In this document: piece after piece, positions 21,971 through 31,290 of the stretch
How positions within the stretch are numbered: position 1 is the stretch's first letter
Layout of the letters: each line of letters begins with the position of its first letter
Source of the DNA: Kiritimatiellia bacterium
GTDB taxonomy: Bacteria; Verrucomicrobiota; Kiritimatiellia; RFP12; UBA1067
NCBI GenBank assembly: GCA_017450695.1
Contig: JAFSTA010000240.1
Location: 1 to 36,609 of the forward strand
DNA: 36,609 bases
Direction of reading: 5' to 3'
The notes under the pieces: model-generated
Told to the model about the DNA's origin: nothing
Databases searched by the model: none
Seen by the model: only the letters and a program-made list of their open reading frames with translations
Position numbers and translations under genes: made by a program

Positions 21971-23260
21971 TTAACTTTTCTCCCCCGCCAGCCCGCTCCT
22001 ACGGGCGACGATGTAGGTGCAGACGTTGTCACCTGTGACATTGCAACTGGTCTCGAACATATCGAGAATCGGATTGATGCCGAGCGCCAAGGCGACAACG
22101 ACCGCCACCTGATCGGGCGGCAGCCCCATGTTCTCCAGCACCATGAACAGCAGGAAGACCGAACCGCCGGGAATCCCGCCCGCGCCGATGGACGCGAAGA
22201 GGATCGAGAGGCACAGGGCGGCGATCTGGAGGATCGTCAAATCGTGGCCGAACATATTGGCGGCGAGGATCACGAAGACGGGCAGATGCACACACACGCC
22301 GTCCATGTTGACCGTCGCCCCCATCGGCAACGAGAAACTGGAAAGCGTGCGATCGACACCCAGCTCGTCCATCGTGCGGAAGGAGACCGGCAAGGTTGCC
22401 GCTGACGAGCGCGTCACGAACGCCGTCAGAATCGCCGAACGCAAGCGGTACAAGACGCGGAAGGGATTCTCGCGACAGAACAACGCAATGGAAAGCGGGT
22501 ACACAACCAAAATCATCGCCAGCACACCGATCACCACACAACAGGTAATCTGCAGGTACGGCCCGAACAACAGCGTGCCGTTCGTCGCGAAGTTGGAGAC
22601 GGAGAGAGCGAACACGCCGATAGGAAAATAGTGGACAACCCAATCAATCAATTTGAACGAAACGCGCTGCGCCCCGTCCACCGCCTTCAGCAGCGTCTGG
22701 ACGGACCGGGAGATTTCCCCGGTCTCCGGTACCGCGTCGAGAATACTACGCGCCGCCAGGCCAAACGCGATCGCGAAGACAATGACGGGCAGAAACTGCC
22801 CGTTCGACAACGCGGCAAACGGATTCTGGAAGAGTCCCGTCAGGAAATCGGCGAAAGAAGCCGATGCGGCAGCCCCCGCCATCGACTTGACACCGGCGAG
22901 ATGACCGGACGCGAGCGACTCCGCCCCCGCCAGTTTCGGGTTCAGGAGATAGGCCAGCACCACGCCGAAAACCGTCGCGAACAGAGAAGTCGCCGTGTAC
23001 CAAAGGAGCACCAGACCGCCGACCCGCCCTGACTTCCGCAAGGGCAGAGAGGCCGCGCCGTAGATCAAGGAGAAAAGGATGATCGGATAGACCACCGCTT
23101 TCAGCATCGCCACCAGAATCGCCCCGAACGGCGCGACGTAAACCAGGATCGACTTGGTCGTCTCCGACGCACAATACTTTGAGAGAATCAAACCGCATAT
23201 CGTACCGGTCAAGAATCCGATCAGGATCCGGGCGACCAGGGGAATTTTCGGAAAACGCAT
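21971..23260 (-). CDS. Sodium/proton:dicarboxylate symporter (DAACS family)
   Basis: 429 residues, the usual length for DAACS carriers such as GltP, GltT and DctA, which import glutamate, aspartate or C4-dicarboxylates with Na+ or H+. The characteristic re-entrant loop and binding motifs are present: FVTRSSAATLPVS (HP1 serine-rich loop), LPMGATVNMDGVCVHLP (segment 7), ASIGAGGIPGGSV (HP2) and ETSCNVTGDNVCTYIVA (segment 8, with the N-x-x-G-D substrate and sodium site). The canonical DMxRTxxN reads DMFETSCN here, so the arginine that binds the side-chain carboxylate in acidic substrates is not in its usual place and neutral amino acids should be considered. I chose the ATG at 23260 because AAAGGAG lies 5 nt upstream; the longer frame has a charged, unlikely N-terminus. 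A good promoter lies at 23354-23382. Confidence 0.92.
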   Translation of the reverse strand: MRFPKIPLVARILIGFLTGTICGLILSKYCASETTKSILVYVAPFGAILVAMLKAVVYPIILFSLIYGAASLPLRKSGRVGGLVLLWYTATSLFATVFGVVLAYLLNPKLAGAESLASGHLAGVKSMAGAAASASFADFLTGLFQNPFAALSNGQFLPVIVFAIAFGLAARSILDAVPETGEISRSVQTLLKAVDGAQRVSFKLIDWVVHYFPIGVFALSVSNFATNGTLLFGPYLQITCCVVIGVLAMILVVYPLSIALFCRENPFRVLYRLRSAILTAFVTRSSAATLPVSFRTMDELGVDRTLSSFSLPMGATVNMDGVCVHLPVFVILAANMFGHDLTILQIAALCLSILFASIGAGGIPGGSVFLLFMVLENMGLPPDQVAVVVALALGINPILDMFETSCNVTGDNVCTYIVARRSGLAGEKS

Positions 23261-23353
23261 CACAACTCCTTTTCTGCCAAACACACGGCACCGACGCGCG
23301 GAGACGCGTGTCATTCACGACATCCCCGCGCGGCATCGCCGCAAAAAGGCATC

Positions 23354-23382
23354 AGTATAATACACGAACCGTCCGCTTGCAA
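23354..23382 (-). promoter_or_regulatory. Promoter of the dicarboxylate symporter gene
   Basis: On the minus strand TTGCAA and TATACT are separated by exactly 17 bases, four of six and five of six consensus matches. Transcription would start near 23347, giving a leader of about 87 bases. The -35 hexamer is a perfect palindrome. Confidence 0.6.
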
Positions 23383-23395
23383 GACAAACTGGGGG

Positions 23396-23540
23396 GGCGC
23401 TTCGCGCCAGCTGAGAGGCTGAGAAGCGTCGAAGCTGAAAGAGGACAGTAGTTATCATCGAGAGCTATCGAGTGCAATCGACAGCAATCGGCAAACTACC
23501 ACCCACCAGCTACCACCCAACACCTACCAGCTACCAGCCG
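23396..23540. repeat. Mixed intergenic repeats between the symporter promoter and the beta-CASP gene
   Basis: Hairpin GGCGC-ttc-GCGCC at 23396-23408 is followed by agctgagaggctgagaag, the reverse complement of the CTCAGC word next to the hairpin at 13673. At 23455-23490 a 9-nt phased atcgagagctatcgagtgc stretch is the reverse complement of 1933-1972. At 23493-23540 an accaccc/accagct array close to the 8-nt family follows. It contains no gene. Confidence 0.6.
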
Positions 23541-23554
23541 CCGACCTCTCCGCC

Positions 23555-24961
23555 TCACGGGCGGATTTCGCATTTTTCACCGGGCACCGGATCATGCGCG
23601 TTCGCGACGCCGTGCGCCTTCACGAGTTCGCACATCGCATCGACCTTTTCGGGCTCGCCGTGAACGGCGAACACCTGTTTCGCGTTTCCTTTCACCTGGT
23701 CGAACCAGCCCATCAGCGCTTTCCTGTCCGCATGGGCGGACAACGCATTGATGGTGTGTACGCGAGCGCCGAGCTTGTACTCGTCGCCGAGGATCTTGAC
23801 GGTCTTGGCGTGTTCGACAAGCTGTCGTCCCAGCGTGCCTTCCGCCTGGAATCCGACGATCAGGATGACGTTACGCGGATCTTGAACCGTGCCTTGCAAA
23901 TGGTGAAGAACGCGACCGCCCTCGCACATTCCCGAAGCGGCGATAATCACCATCGGCCCCGCTTCCTGGTCAATCTTCATCGACTCCGCCGGAGACTCGA
24001 TGAAGCGCAATCCGGGCACGAGCATCGGGTCGATCCCTGAACGGAGGATATCGCAGGCGTCGTCGTCATAGCATTCGCGGTGATGTTTGTAAACCTGCGT
24101 CGCCTTCAAGGAAAGCGGGCTATCGACATAGATCGGAATGCGGGGCAACCTCCCCTGCTCTTCCAGCCGGTTCAGGTAATACAGAATCTGCTGCGTACGC
24201 CCAACGCTGAACGCGGGGATGATGAGTTTCGACCGTAACTGGATGATGTCATCCATGAACGCCTTGAGACGCCCCTTGACATCCTCCGACGTCGGGTGGT
24301 CGCGGTCGGCGTAGGTGCTTTCAATCAGGATCGCGTCCGCCCCCTGCGGCGACTCCGGGTCCCGGAGAATCGGTTGGTTGGGCTGCCCCAGATCTCCTGA
24401 AAACAGCAACCGTTTGGAACGCCCCCCCGCCCCGTCCGGCTTGACATCGAGCTGCACCATCGCGGAGCCAAGGATATGCCCAGCGCAGTGGAAGGTGAAG
24501 GAGACACCGTTCCCCAAGTCCACCTGCCGCTTCAGCAGCTCGGGTTGGAAACAGCGCATGATTCTCTCCACGTCCTCCTCTTCATACAGTGGCTCGAAAA
24601 GATTCTTGCCCTGCTTCTTGCGCTTCTCGTTCACGATCTCTAAATCGCGGCTTTGCAGGTAGAGCGAGTCGCGCAACATGATCTCGCACAGATCCTTCGT
24701 CGCGGGAGTGCAATACACCTTGCCGCGAAAATTCCGCCGCGCCAGCTGCGGGAGGTTACCGCTGTGGTCAACATGCGCATGGGAAAGAATCACCGCATCG
24801 ATCGTGGCGGGATCAATCGGAAGATTGCGGTTTTTCTCAAACGCCTCCTTGCGGTGCCCCTGGTAGAGACCGCATTCCAACAAAATCCGCTTGCCGTTCG
24901 CCTCTACCAAGTGGAGTGAACCGGTCGTTGTCTGTGCCGCGCCAAAAAAAGTAATCTTCAT
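23555..24961 (-). CDS. MBL-fold beta-CASP RNA-processing-type metallo-hydrolase
   Basis: 468 residues of a metallo-beta-lactamase fold with an inserted beta-CASP domain, the architecture of CPSF73/RNase J-like nucleases. Zinc ligands are visible: SHAHVDHSGNLPQ (H61, H63, D65, H66), CAGHILGS (H162), FSGDLGQ (D190) and SAHADR (H410). Beta-CASP elements include IESTYADRDH (E214), FSVGRTQQILYYL, SGMCEGGRVLHHL and VGFQAEGTLGRQL, the last a hallmark of the bacterial YSH1-like group. Bacterial members of about 450-470 residues are widespread and poorly characterised; RNA cleavage is inferred. I chose the ATG at 24961 because GGAGGA lies 6 nt upstream and the protein then starts directly with strand MKITFFGAAQ; 17 more codons upstream remain open. 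It stands alone, separated from its neighbours by repeat-containing spacers. Confidence 0.93.
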   Translation of the reverse strand: MKITFFGAAQTTTGSLHLVEANGKRILLECGLYQGHRKEAFEKNRNLPIDPATIDAVILSHAHVDHSGNLPQLARRNFRGKVYCTPATKDLCEIMLRDSLYLQSRDLEIVNEKRKKQGKNLFEPLYEEEDVERIMRCFQPELLKRQVDLGNGVSFTFHCAGHILGSAMVQLDVKPDGAGGRSKRLLFSGDLGQPNQPILRDPESPQGADAILIESTYADRDHPTSEDVKGRLKAFMDDIIQLRSKLIIPAFSVGRTQQILYYLNRLEEQGRLPRIPIYVDSPLSLKATQVYKHHRECYDDDACDILRSGIDPMLVPGLRFIESPAESMKIDQEAGPMVIIAASGMCEGGRVLHHLQGTVQDPRNVILIVGFQAEGTLGRQLVEHAKTVKILGDEYKLGARVHTINALSAHADRKALMGWFDQVKGNAKQVFAVHGEPEKVDAMCELVKAHGVANAHDPVPGEKCEIRP

Positions 24962-24986
24962 CCTAATTCCTCCGTTGAACAATTTG

Positions 24987-25020
24987 AAAACCACGGAATA
25001 CACGGATCTCACGGAATGAG
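24987..25020. repeat. Inverted copy of the TTCCGTG 9-nt repeat
   Basis: ccacggaatacacggatctcacggaatga is the reverse-orientation relative of the repeats at 16343-16413 and 21920-21953. It lies directly before the ribosome-binding site of the beta-CASP gene. The rest of the spacer to 25176 holds no recognised gene. Confidence 0.55.
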
Positions 25021-25176
25021 CTGGGGTAGAAACGCTTCTGATCCGTGTCGCTCGTGTTGAAAAATGACTTCAGGACGATGAACTCCAGATTCATCTCTCC
25101 AAAATCCTCTCTCGTGACCAATCCTTTTCCAAGCCGATTCCGTATCGAAACAGTTCTCTTCCGCCCAGTGTCCCCG

Positions 25177-28100
25177 CTATCGAAGCATGATCAGAAAACC
25201 TTTCCGATACCCGTAACGCAGGAACTGTTCCGGTTCGAGGGCGGCATCCGTGATACGCCAGGAGTCGAGCAGACCGGTAAAGCCTTCGGCTCCGCTTTGT
25301 CCGCCACCGAGGGCGAACCAGTGGCTACCGTGTCCGCCGGTCGGGAAATACGCATTCGCCACGATTCCCGACGGCAACCCGTCCACATACAGGCTCCAGC
25401 ACCCAGTCTCCCCGTAGAACGGCGTATAGACGAGCGCGAGATGATGCCAGCCACCTGCGAGTTCGGAGAGATCGCACGGGAATGTCGCGTTGACGAAATC
25501 GAGCGTGGTCTGACGCTCCGTCCGCCCCGAGATCGCGAACCGTGCCGTACCGCCCGCATCCGTCTCAATGCCGAACCGCCAGCCGTACTTCTGCGCGGAC
25601 TCGAACCGGGTGCCGCACAACATGGCGAACCCGGCGGTCTCGGAAGGCGTCCAGTTCATCCACCCCTCTACGGTAAAGGGGGCCAGCACCTCAATATGCT
25701 TGCCGAGGTTCTGGATGTACAGTGCGCCCGAACCATCGTAACTCGCGGAACCGACATTGGACGCGCTGTCCCCGTCAAAGCCGTCGGTCGAGTCGGGATT
25801 GGGGATGCGGCGGATCGACTGCGCCGCGCTGGCCGTCGGCGCGGTTCCCCACGTGCGGAATCCGTAGCGGGATTCCACCTGACTGCCGGTGTCGAGCGTC
25901 CCGTCCGAAAGGCGATCGAGTTTCCAGTACGCGACCGTATCCCGCGAGGTCCCCGCACCGCTTTCGGGAACGTGATTCAAAAACTCCTCAGGCGAAAGCA
26001 CACGGTTGGAAAGGCGCACATGGCTAATCTGCCCGTCAAAGGAATTGGATGACCAGGCACGACCTCCAATCAACATCTGGTCCGGAGTGATATTCGGAGT
26101 CCGGGTCTCGTTTTCCAATGTGCCGCGCGAAACTCCGTCCACAAAGAGTTCCCAAGTCCCGTTTCCAGCCGTCGTATCGTAGGTGAGGGCGAGATGCCGC
26201 CAGACGCCGCTGGCCTGAGCATCCGCCGAGGTCGATTGCGGGAAGACCATATCGTACATGCCGACACCAGTGCCGCCAGCAAACAAGACATATCCGTGCG
26301 GGCGAAGCGTGAAGTTGATTTTCATCGCTCGATTGGCAACACCGGTAGTGAGATCTGCAACACTTGTCCCAAACAGCAGCTGCCAGCCTGACGTGACAGA
26401 AGCGTTCAACTTGAACCATCCCTCGAAGGTGAACGGATGGCGACCGTCGAGCAAAGTTTTCAAACTGCTTTTGCGCGATGCCAGATACGCCCAACTGCCG
26501 AACGCGATACTGCCGACACTCGTAGCAGGGTCACCGCAAAACCCCGGAGTTGCATCGGGATTTGGCATCGCGCCGGGATTCTCCGTGCTTCCCGTCACGC
26601 GGTTCTTCGCGTCGTAGGGCTCGCCGAAGTCGTAATTGCCGCAGAGATCACCGCAGTCCAAATAGAGGCCGTCATCGGAATTGAGCGGCCAGAGGGCGAG
26701 CGTGGTGGAGGAAGACTCCGTGCCGTTGAGGAACTGCGCCGGCTCCAGCGCGGAAAGGCTGACGCGGACGCAGTCGAAACAGCCGGCGAAATTCAGCGCG
26801 TTGTTGTGCCGTCCGCCGAGGTAGAAAAGCTGGGACTGCGTGGTGCCGATCATCGTATGGGAGTTTGTCGCCGCGCCGGCAAGTGAACCGTCGATATAAA
26901 ACCGCCAAACGCCCTGTGCGTCATCTCCGTCGTCGTGCCGGAACGTGAGCGCGATGTGCATCCATTCGCCGTGATACGCCGCGCTGGGGGAAAGCCTGGA
27001 TGAACAAAGATTCTTCCTCTCTCCAGTGCCGCCGTCCTCCTCCGCGAAGAGGGAGAAATAACGGAGGTCTGAGGAAGTTTCCTTGCGTAGCTCCAATGCC
27101 CATCCGTACGCATTGCCACGCGTGTTCCACACATACTGTACCTCGGAGTAGTCGTACACGTCTCGTTTCGGCAGAATCCACCCTTCCACGGTAAAGTCGT
27201 TCGTCAGTTCGAGATGCGGTCCCATCGCCTCCGCGACGAGCCGTTCGCCCTGTCCCTCGTTGAGGTAAGAGCCACGATTGCCGGACGGCAGATTGACGGT
27301 CGTATTGGGCGGCTGTCCCTCGAAGGCACAACGAAGGCTGGCTAGGCGCGTCTCCTGTTCCAACGTAGGGTATATCGCCGAATAGCCCAAGTGATAACCG
27401 CCCACCGAATCGTGTCCATTCAGCTCGCCGGTTTCATTGTCGTAGCCGAGTTTCCAGTAGGCAACTGTCGAAGGGGTTGACGGCTGTATCCCGTCGCCCG
27501 CCGCGCAGAGAAACTCCTCAGGCTGAAGGACACGGTTGGAGAGACGGAAATAATCGAACTTCTGCGCGGCATTGTTGCCCGCGTTCCGTCCACCGATGGA
27601 AACGCGATGATTCCCCAACCTGAAATTCCCAGAGGTGACGGCGGTTCCGCTGGTAATCGCACCGTGGGAAATCCCGTCCATGAAGACCTCATACCGGTTC
27701 CGTCCGTCGCCGCCGGTAGGGTCGTGCGTGAGCGCGACATGATGCCACCCGTTCGTCGCATCCGGTGCGACCTCTACGGGAAACTGTAGATCGTTAATAT
27801 ACTTCTGCTCATACAAAACCCATTTCACCTTGCCGCTGCTATTCCGCAACGAGAGAATCAGACGGTCACCTGCATTGGTGCCGTTCTCCTGCGTATCGAA
27901 AAAGACAAACCACGTACCCCCCGGATTCTCCGTACGCCACCACCACCCTTCCAAGGTAAAGGGGGTTCCCTGGTTCAGCGTGGCGCCGATCGTTGAGGAG
28001 ACGAGAAACGTGCCGCTGTTCAGGTGGATCGCCCCCTCGTTCTCGATCGTGTCGAGAAATCCGGCGGAGGTGTCTGGATTCGACGGGCCGCCCGAGGAAG

Positions 28101-28350
28101 CCGTGACGCCACTCCAGGAAACCTGTTTACCGCTGGCGAAGGACAAATCATCCGCAGGATTGACCAGGCTACGGAGGTTTGCCCCGGTCAGGGCAGACCA
28201 GTCGAGCTTCCACAACGCGACCGTAGAAGGTTCCTCCGCCCAGACATTCGCAGACCCAATGCATCCGACAAAGCAGACAGCCAACCAGGTTAGGCAAAAA
28301 ACACGCCGAACGCGTAATACTGGATTCCACACAAAGCAGTTCATTTCCAT
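25177..28350 (-). CDS. Large exported protein with four LamG-like (concanavalin-like) domains
   Basis: 1057 residues with a signal peptide (CLTWLAVCFVGCIGSANVWA). Four homologous modules of about 240-250 residues follow (roughly 42-284, 291-540, 545-795 and 805-1045). Each opens with T(V/L)A(L/Y)W(K/P)L, continues with FT(L/V/F)EGW, then WxHxAL(T/V)..., a glycine-rich turn with F(M/I/V)DG, IGGR or LGGR, and closes on a strand ending (L/A)xPE(E/Q)FL (once LEPAQFL). This is the LamG/laminin-G-like jelly-roll pattern (PF13385) common in PVC surface proteins. No catalytic domain is attached, so it is probably a carbohydrate- or protein-binding surface or secreted factor. The ATG at 28350 follows AGGAG at 6 nt. 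Its promoter at 28384-28412 is one of the best in the window, which suggests substantial expression as a single-gene transcript. Confidence 0.85.
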   Translation of the reverse strand: MEMNCFVWNPVLRVRRVFCLTWLAVCFVGCIGSANVWAEEPSTVALWKLDWSALTGANLRSLVNPADDLSFASGKQVSWSGVTASSGGPSNPDTSAGFLDTIENEGAIHLNSGTFLVSSTIGATLNQGTPFTLEGWWWRTENPGGTWFVFFDTQENGTNAGDRLILSLRNSSGKVKWVLYEQKYINDLQFPVEVAPDATNGWHHVALTHDPTGGDGRNRYEVFMDGISHGAITSGTAVTSGNFRLGNHRVSIGGRNAGNNAAQKFDYFRLSNRVLQPEEFLCAAGDGIQPSTPSTVAYWKLGYDNETGELNGHDSVGGYHLGYSAIYPTLEQETRLASLRCAFEGQPPNTTVNLPSGNRGSYLNEGQGERLVAEAMGPHLELTNDFTVEGWILPKRDVYDYSEVQYVWNTRGNAYGWALELRKETSSDLRYFSLFAEEDGGTGERKNLCSSRLSPSAAYHGEWMHIALTFRHDDGDDAQGVWRFYIDGSLAGAATNSHTMIGTTQSQLFYLGGRHNNALNFAGCFDCVRVSLSALEPAQFLNGTESSSTTLALWPLNSDDGLYLDCGDLCGNYDFGEPYDAKNRVTGSTENPGAMPNPDATPGFCGDPATSVGSIAFGSWAYLASRKSSLKTLLDGRHPFTFEGWFKLNASVTSGWQLLFGTSVADLTTGVANRAMKINFTLRPHGYVLFAGGTGVGMYDMVFPQSTSADAQASGVWRHLALTYDTTAGNGTWELFVDGVSRGTLENETRTPNITPDQMLIGGRAWSSNSFDGQISHVRLSNRVLSPEEFLNHVPESGAGTSRDTVAYWKLDRLSDGTLDTGSQVESRYGFRTWGTAPTASAAQSIRRIPNPDSTDGFDGDSASNVGSASYDGSGALYIQNLGKHIEVLAPFTVEGWMNWTPSETAGFAMLCGTRFESAQKYGWRFGIETDAGGTARFAISGRTERQTTLDFVNATFPCDLSELAGGWHHLALVYTPFYGETGCWSLYVDGLPSGIVANAYFPTGGHGSHWFALGGGQSGAEGFTGLLDSWRITDAALEPEQFLRYGYRKGFLIMLR

Positions 28351-28383
28351 CGTTATCTCCTACCCGACCTACAATGTGGATTC

Positions 28384-28412
28384 ATCATAGCATTTTCTAG
28401 CGTCAGGTACAA
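28384..28412 (-). promoter_or_regulatory. Promoter of the four-LamG protein gene
   Basis: On the minus strand TTGTAC and TATGAT are separated by exactly 17 bases. The predicted start lies near 28377, about 26 bases before the ATG, a short leader containing the AGGAG site. Confidence 0.6.
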
Positions 28413-29145
28413 GTTTGAACTGAAAAGTATTTGGGAGTGAAAAGTTCCGCTTGGAAAAGTTAAACCCGGATTCCCCGTTTTGGTTCTCACGCAGAGGTGC
28501 GGAAAACGCGCGTCCTCACGCGCCGTCTTATCGGCGGTCGGGAACGACCGCCCTCCCAAGCGATACCGGGAGACAAGCTTTGTCCTGTTCGTACCCGCGA
28601 GGGTTTTGCAATCGTCCCTTCCGATTCCGCCTTTGTCTCTTTGGGTTCTTTGTGGCTCAAACCAAATCTCAACAGGGGAATTTCTATGAGAGGCTTAGGA
28701 TAATACAGACCGCCAAGAACTCCTATAACTCCAAGACTCCCAGCAACGGAAGCAACAATAGAGATTCCGAATTGTGTTCGCGCCGGGTGCTTCGGAGTTG
28801 AGGAGATAAGTCCCCCCCAAAAAAACTCTCGTCAACGAAAGATACGTTGCCTTGCTGCATGGTTGGCATTTGTGATTTGTGAACAATGAAGAAATAGGAA
28901 AGTTCTGAACAGAACATTCGGAGAAACGACACTCTCGCTTCACGGAGGAACTGAACGAAGCGGCGCTTCCCCGATTCGTCGGCATCTCGACCCCTTCTCC
29001 GAGGCTCCGCATCTCTGCGTGAGAAAAAACCGCGCGACTTGCGGCAGCAGTCCCAGTTGTCCCATTCGTCCCGGTTGTCCCATCTCGCACAGCTCTGCGT
29101 GAGGCAAGACAAAACTTATCCTCTATTTACATTCACGCATGCATT
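28413..29145. other. Long gene-free spacer with paired tetraloop hairpins and phased words
   Basis: No credible gene occurs in this interval; the open frames are repeat-derived and lack family features. Two perfect hairpins stand close together: GCGCGT-cctc-ACGCGC at 28508-28523 and GGCGGTCG-ggaa-CGACCGCC at 28533-28552, the second followed by ctccc as at 9253 and 13557. Phased 9-nt words occur at 28630-28660 (ttgtctctt, tgggttctt, tgtggctca), 28718-28745 (gaactccta, taactccaa, gactcccag) and 29053-29082 (gttgtccca, ttcgtcccg, gttgtccca). A ctcacgcagag word appears at 28488 and, inverted in part, near 29010 and 29095. Confidence 0.5.
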
Positions 29146-29161
29146 CCCGCGTGAGCGCGGG
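29146..29161 (-). terminator. Hairpin downstream of the oligopeptidase gene
   Basis: CCCGCG-tgag-CGCGGG is a perfect 6-bp stem with a four-base loop, starting 32 bases after the end of the oligopeptidase A gene. There is no T-run on the minus strand, so termination is only a possibility. It also resembles the structured repeats elsewhere (related word at 9325-9347). Confidence 0.35.
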
Positions 29162-29192
29162 CGGCGGCTAAACTTCTTTTACCCTTCCCCGC

Positions 29193-31253
29193 CTAAATCA
29201 GTCCGGAGTGGCGAAGGATTGCCTGGATGCGCGGGGCACGGCCACGGAAGAGTTTGAAAACTCGTTCCGGATCAACTCCGCCGCCCAGCGCGAGAATCGT
29301 TTCGCGATAGCGGCGACCGATTGCCCGGACGGCATCCTCATCGTCCAGCCCCGCCTCTTCAAATGCAGCAAAGGCATCAGCGGAAATGACTTCGGACCAT
29401 TTGTAGCTGTAGTATCCGGCGGCGTATCCGCCCCCGAAGATATGGCTGAAGCTGTTCAGGAAACGGTCTTCCGGAATCGTGGGAATCGTCGAATACTTCG
29501 CGTCGTCCGCCTCTTTCACGGCGTTCGCGTCCTTCCATTCGGGACGCGGATAGCGCGCGTAGAGATCCATATCCACAGCGGCGAAATTCAGCTGGCGCAT
29601 CATCGCAGTTGCGGCGCGATAGTTTTTCGCGGCCCACAACTTGTCGAAGAGTTCATCCGGCAACGGTTCCCCCGTCTCCACATGCGCACTCAGCCCCTGA
29701 AGCGTGGCACGGTCGTAACACCAGTTCTCCATGAACTGCGAGGCGACCTCCACCGCGTCCCACTCGATTCCGTTGAGACCGGAGGCCGAAGGGATCTCTT
29801 CCGTAGTCAGCATGTGCTGAAGGCCATGCCCGAACTCATGGAAAAGCGTCTCCACTTCGCTGAACCGCATCCGCGCGGGCTTGTCCCCTACCGGTACGCT
29901 CTGGTTGCAGACGAGTACCGCCATCGGCAGGACGAGTGTTCCGTCGGGACGGCGGTCACGCGTACGGAACTCGTTCATCCACGCGCCCCCGCTCTTCGTC
30001 TCGGGACGGCTGTAGGGATCGAGGTAGAAACAGGCGATCGGCGACTTTTCAGCCCCCGCGTCATACACCTCGAAAAAGCGGACATCAGGATGCCAGACGG
30101 GCACCATCCCCGTTTTCTCGGTGATGTGGATTCCGAAGAGCCGTTCCGACAGGGAAAAAAGTCCGGCAAGAACCTTCGGCAGCTGGAAGTACTTGGACAG
30201 TTCCTCGTCATTGTAGTCGTACTTCGCCTCGCGCTGGCGTTCCACCCAGAACGCGATGTTCCACGGGGTGAGCGGCAACTCCTGCGCCAAGTCCCCCGAC
30301 TTCTCGACAAACTCGCGCAGGGTTTCGGCTTCCCGTTTCGCCATATCCCGCGACGCATCCGCCAACTGCGAGATCAGCTTATCTACTTCGGAAACCGTCT
30401 TCGCCATCTTGGAGGAAAGGTTCAGCGCGGCGTAATTTGGATAACCGAGCAATGCCGCCTTCTCGCGGCACAACGCCAAGATCTCTTCGATGAGCGGCGT
30501 GTTGTCCTGTTCCCCGGACGAGGCGCGCGTCACATAAGCCCGATACACCTGCTCGCGGGCAGAGGCGTTGCGACTGTACTTCATGAACGGAGAATACACC
30601 GCAAAATCAAGCGTGATCTTCCACGGCCCTTCCTCTGTGGTGCCGCCCGCAGCCTGCGCGGCTACGGCAAGCAGGGACTCCGGCAAGCCATCCACCTCTT
30701 CGCGCCGAGTCAAGGTAAGGGAGAAAGCCTTGGTCGAATCCAGCAGATGGTTCCGGAAATAGGTAGAAAGTTTTGCCAGCCGCCGGGCGATCTCGTTAAA
30801 GCGGTTTTTGGCCTCGCCTTCCAGCGCGACACCGGTGTGCTCGGCATCCTGAATCGACTTGGCGAGAAGGCGACGCTGGACAGCGGTCAACGTGTGCAGC
30901 AGATTCTCGTCGCGATCGCGCAACGCGCAGAACGCCCGGTAAAAAACGGGGCTTTGGTTCACGCGGAGAAAGAGTTCGACCACGGCCGGGAGATGCTTTT
31001 CCTGCACCGCGCGCCAGGCGTCCGAATTCATGACCGAAAGCAGATGCCCGACCATTCCCCACGCATCGCCCAACGGATAGAGCGTGTCGTAGAGCGGCCG
31101 CATAAGCCCATCCCACGTGGGTTTCGCATCGGTTTCCAGCCAGTCGATCGCCGCCTCTGTCTCAGGGAGCAATTTCTGCAACGCCTCGTCCGCGGCCTCA
31201 GGCGTCATTTCCGTGAAATCGGGGTAATACGGAATGTCCAAAAAAGGATTCAT
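29193..31253 (-). CDS. prlC: Oligopeptidase A (M3 zinc metallopeptidase)
   Basis: A cytoplasmic thimet-type peptidase that degrades short peptides, including cleaved signal peptides. At 686 residues it is close to E. coli PrlC/OpdA (680). The zinc site is complete: LFHEFGHGLQHML gives H472, E473 and H476, and GIEWDAVEVASQFMENW gives the third ligand E502, with the OpdA-type sequence around it. Upstream, ACFYLDPYSRPETKSGGAWMNEF is the conserved M3 segment before the active site. No signal peptide is present. It is the last gene of a minus-strand run efp-hisG-bS22-TPR-prlC; the TPR gene ends 37 bases upstream. A 703-codon open frame on the opposite strand has no family features and is a shadow. 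Confidence 0.95.
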   Translation of the reverse strand: MNPFLDIPYYPDFTEMTPEAADEALQKLLPETEAAIDWLETDAKPTWDGLMRPLYDTLYPLGDAWGMVGHLLSVMNSDAWRAVQEKHLPAVVELFLRVNQSPVFYRAFCALRDRDENLLHTLTAVQRRLLAKSIQDAEHTGVALEGEAKNRFNEIARRLAKLSTYFRNHLLDSTKAFSLTLTRREEVDGLPESLLAVAAQAAGGTTEEGPWKITLDFAVYSPFMKYSRNASAREQVYRAYVTRASSGEQDNTPLIEEILALCREKAALLGYPNYAALNLSSKMAKTVSEVDKLISQLADASRDMAKREAETLREFVEKSGDLAQELPLTPWNIAFWVERQREAKYDYNDEELSKYFQLPKVLAGLFSLSERLFGIHITEKTGMVPVWHPDVRFFEVYDAGAEKSPIACFYLDPYSRPETKSGGAWMNEFRTRDRRPDGTLVLPMAVLVCNQSVPVGDKPARMRFSEVETLFHEFGHGLQHMLTTEEIPSASGLNGIEWDAVEVASQFMENWCYDRATLQGLSAHVETGEPLPDELFDKLWAAKNYRAATAMMRQLNFAAVDMDLYARYPRPEWKDANAVKEADDAKYSTIPTIPEDRFLNSFSHIFGGGYAAGYYSYKWSEVISADAFAAFEEAGLDDEDAVRAIGRRYRETILALGGGVDPERVFKLFRGRAPRIQAILRHSGLI

Positions 31254-31290
31254 GGTTTCGCTCTTTTCCTTTCGTGCCTGACGGCAAGGA

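Noticed and set aside
28723-29112. 129-codon minus-strand frame in the long spacer
   Set aside because: Its sequence derives from repeat words (for example FFSRRDAEPRRRG from ctcacgcagag repeats), with no ribosome-binding site or family resemblance.
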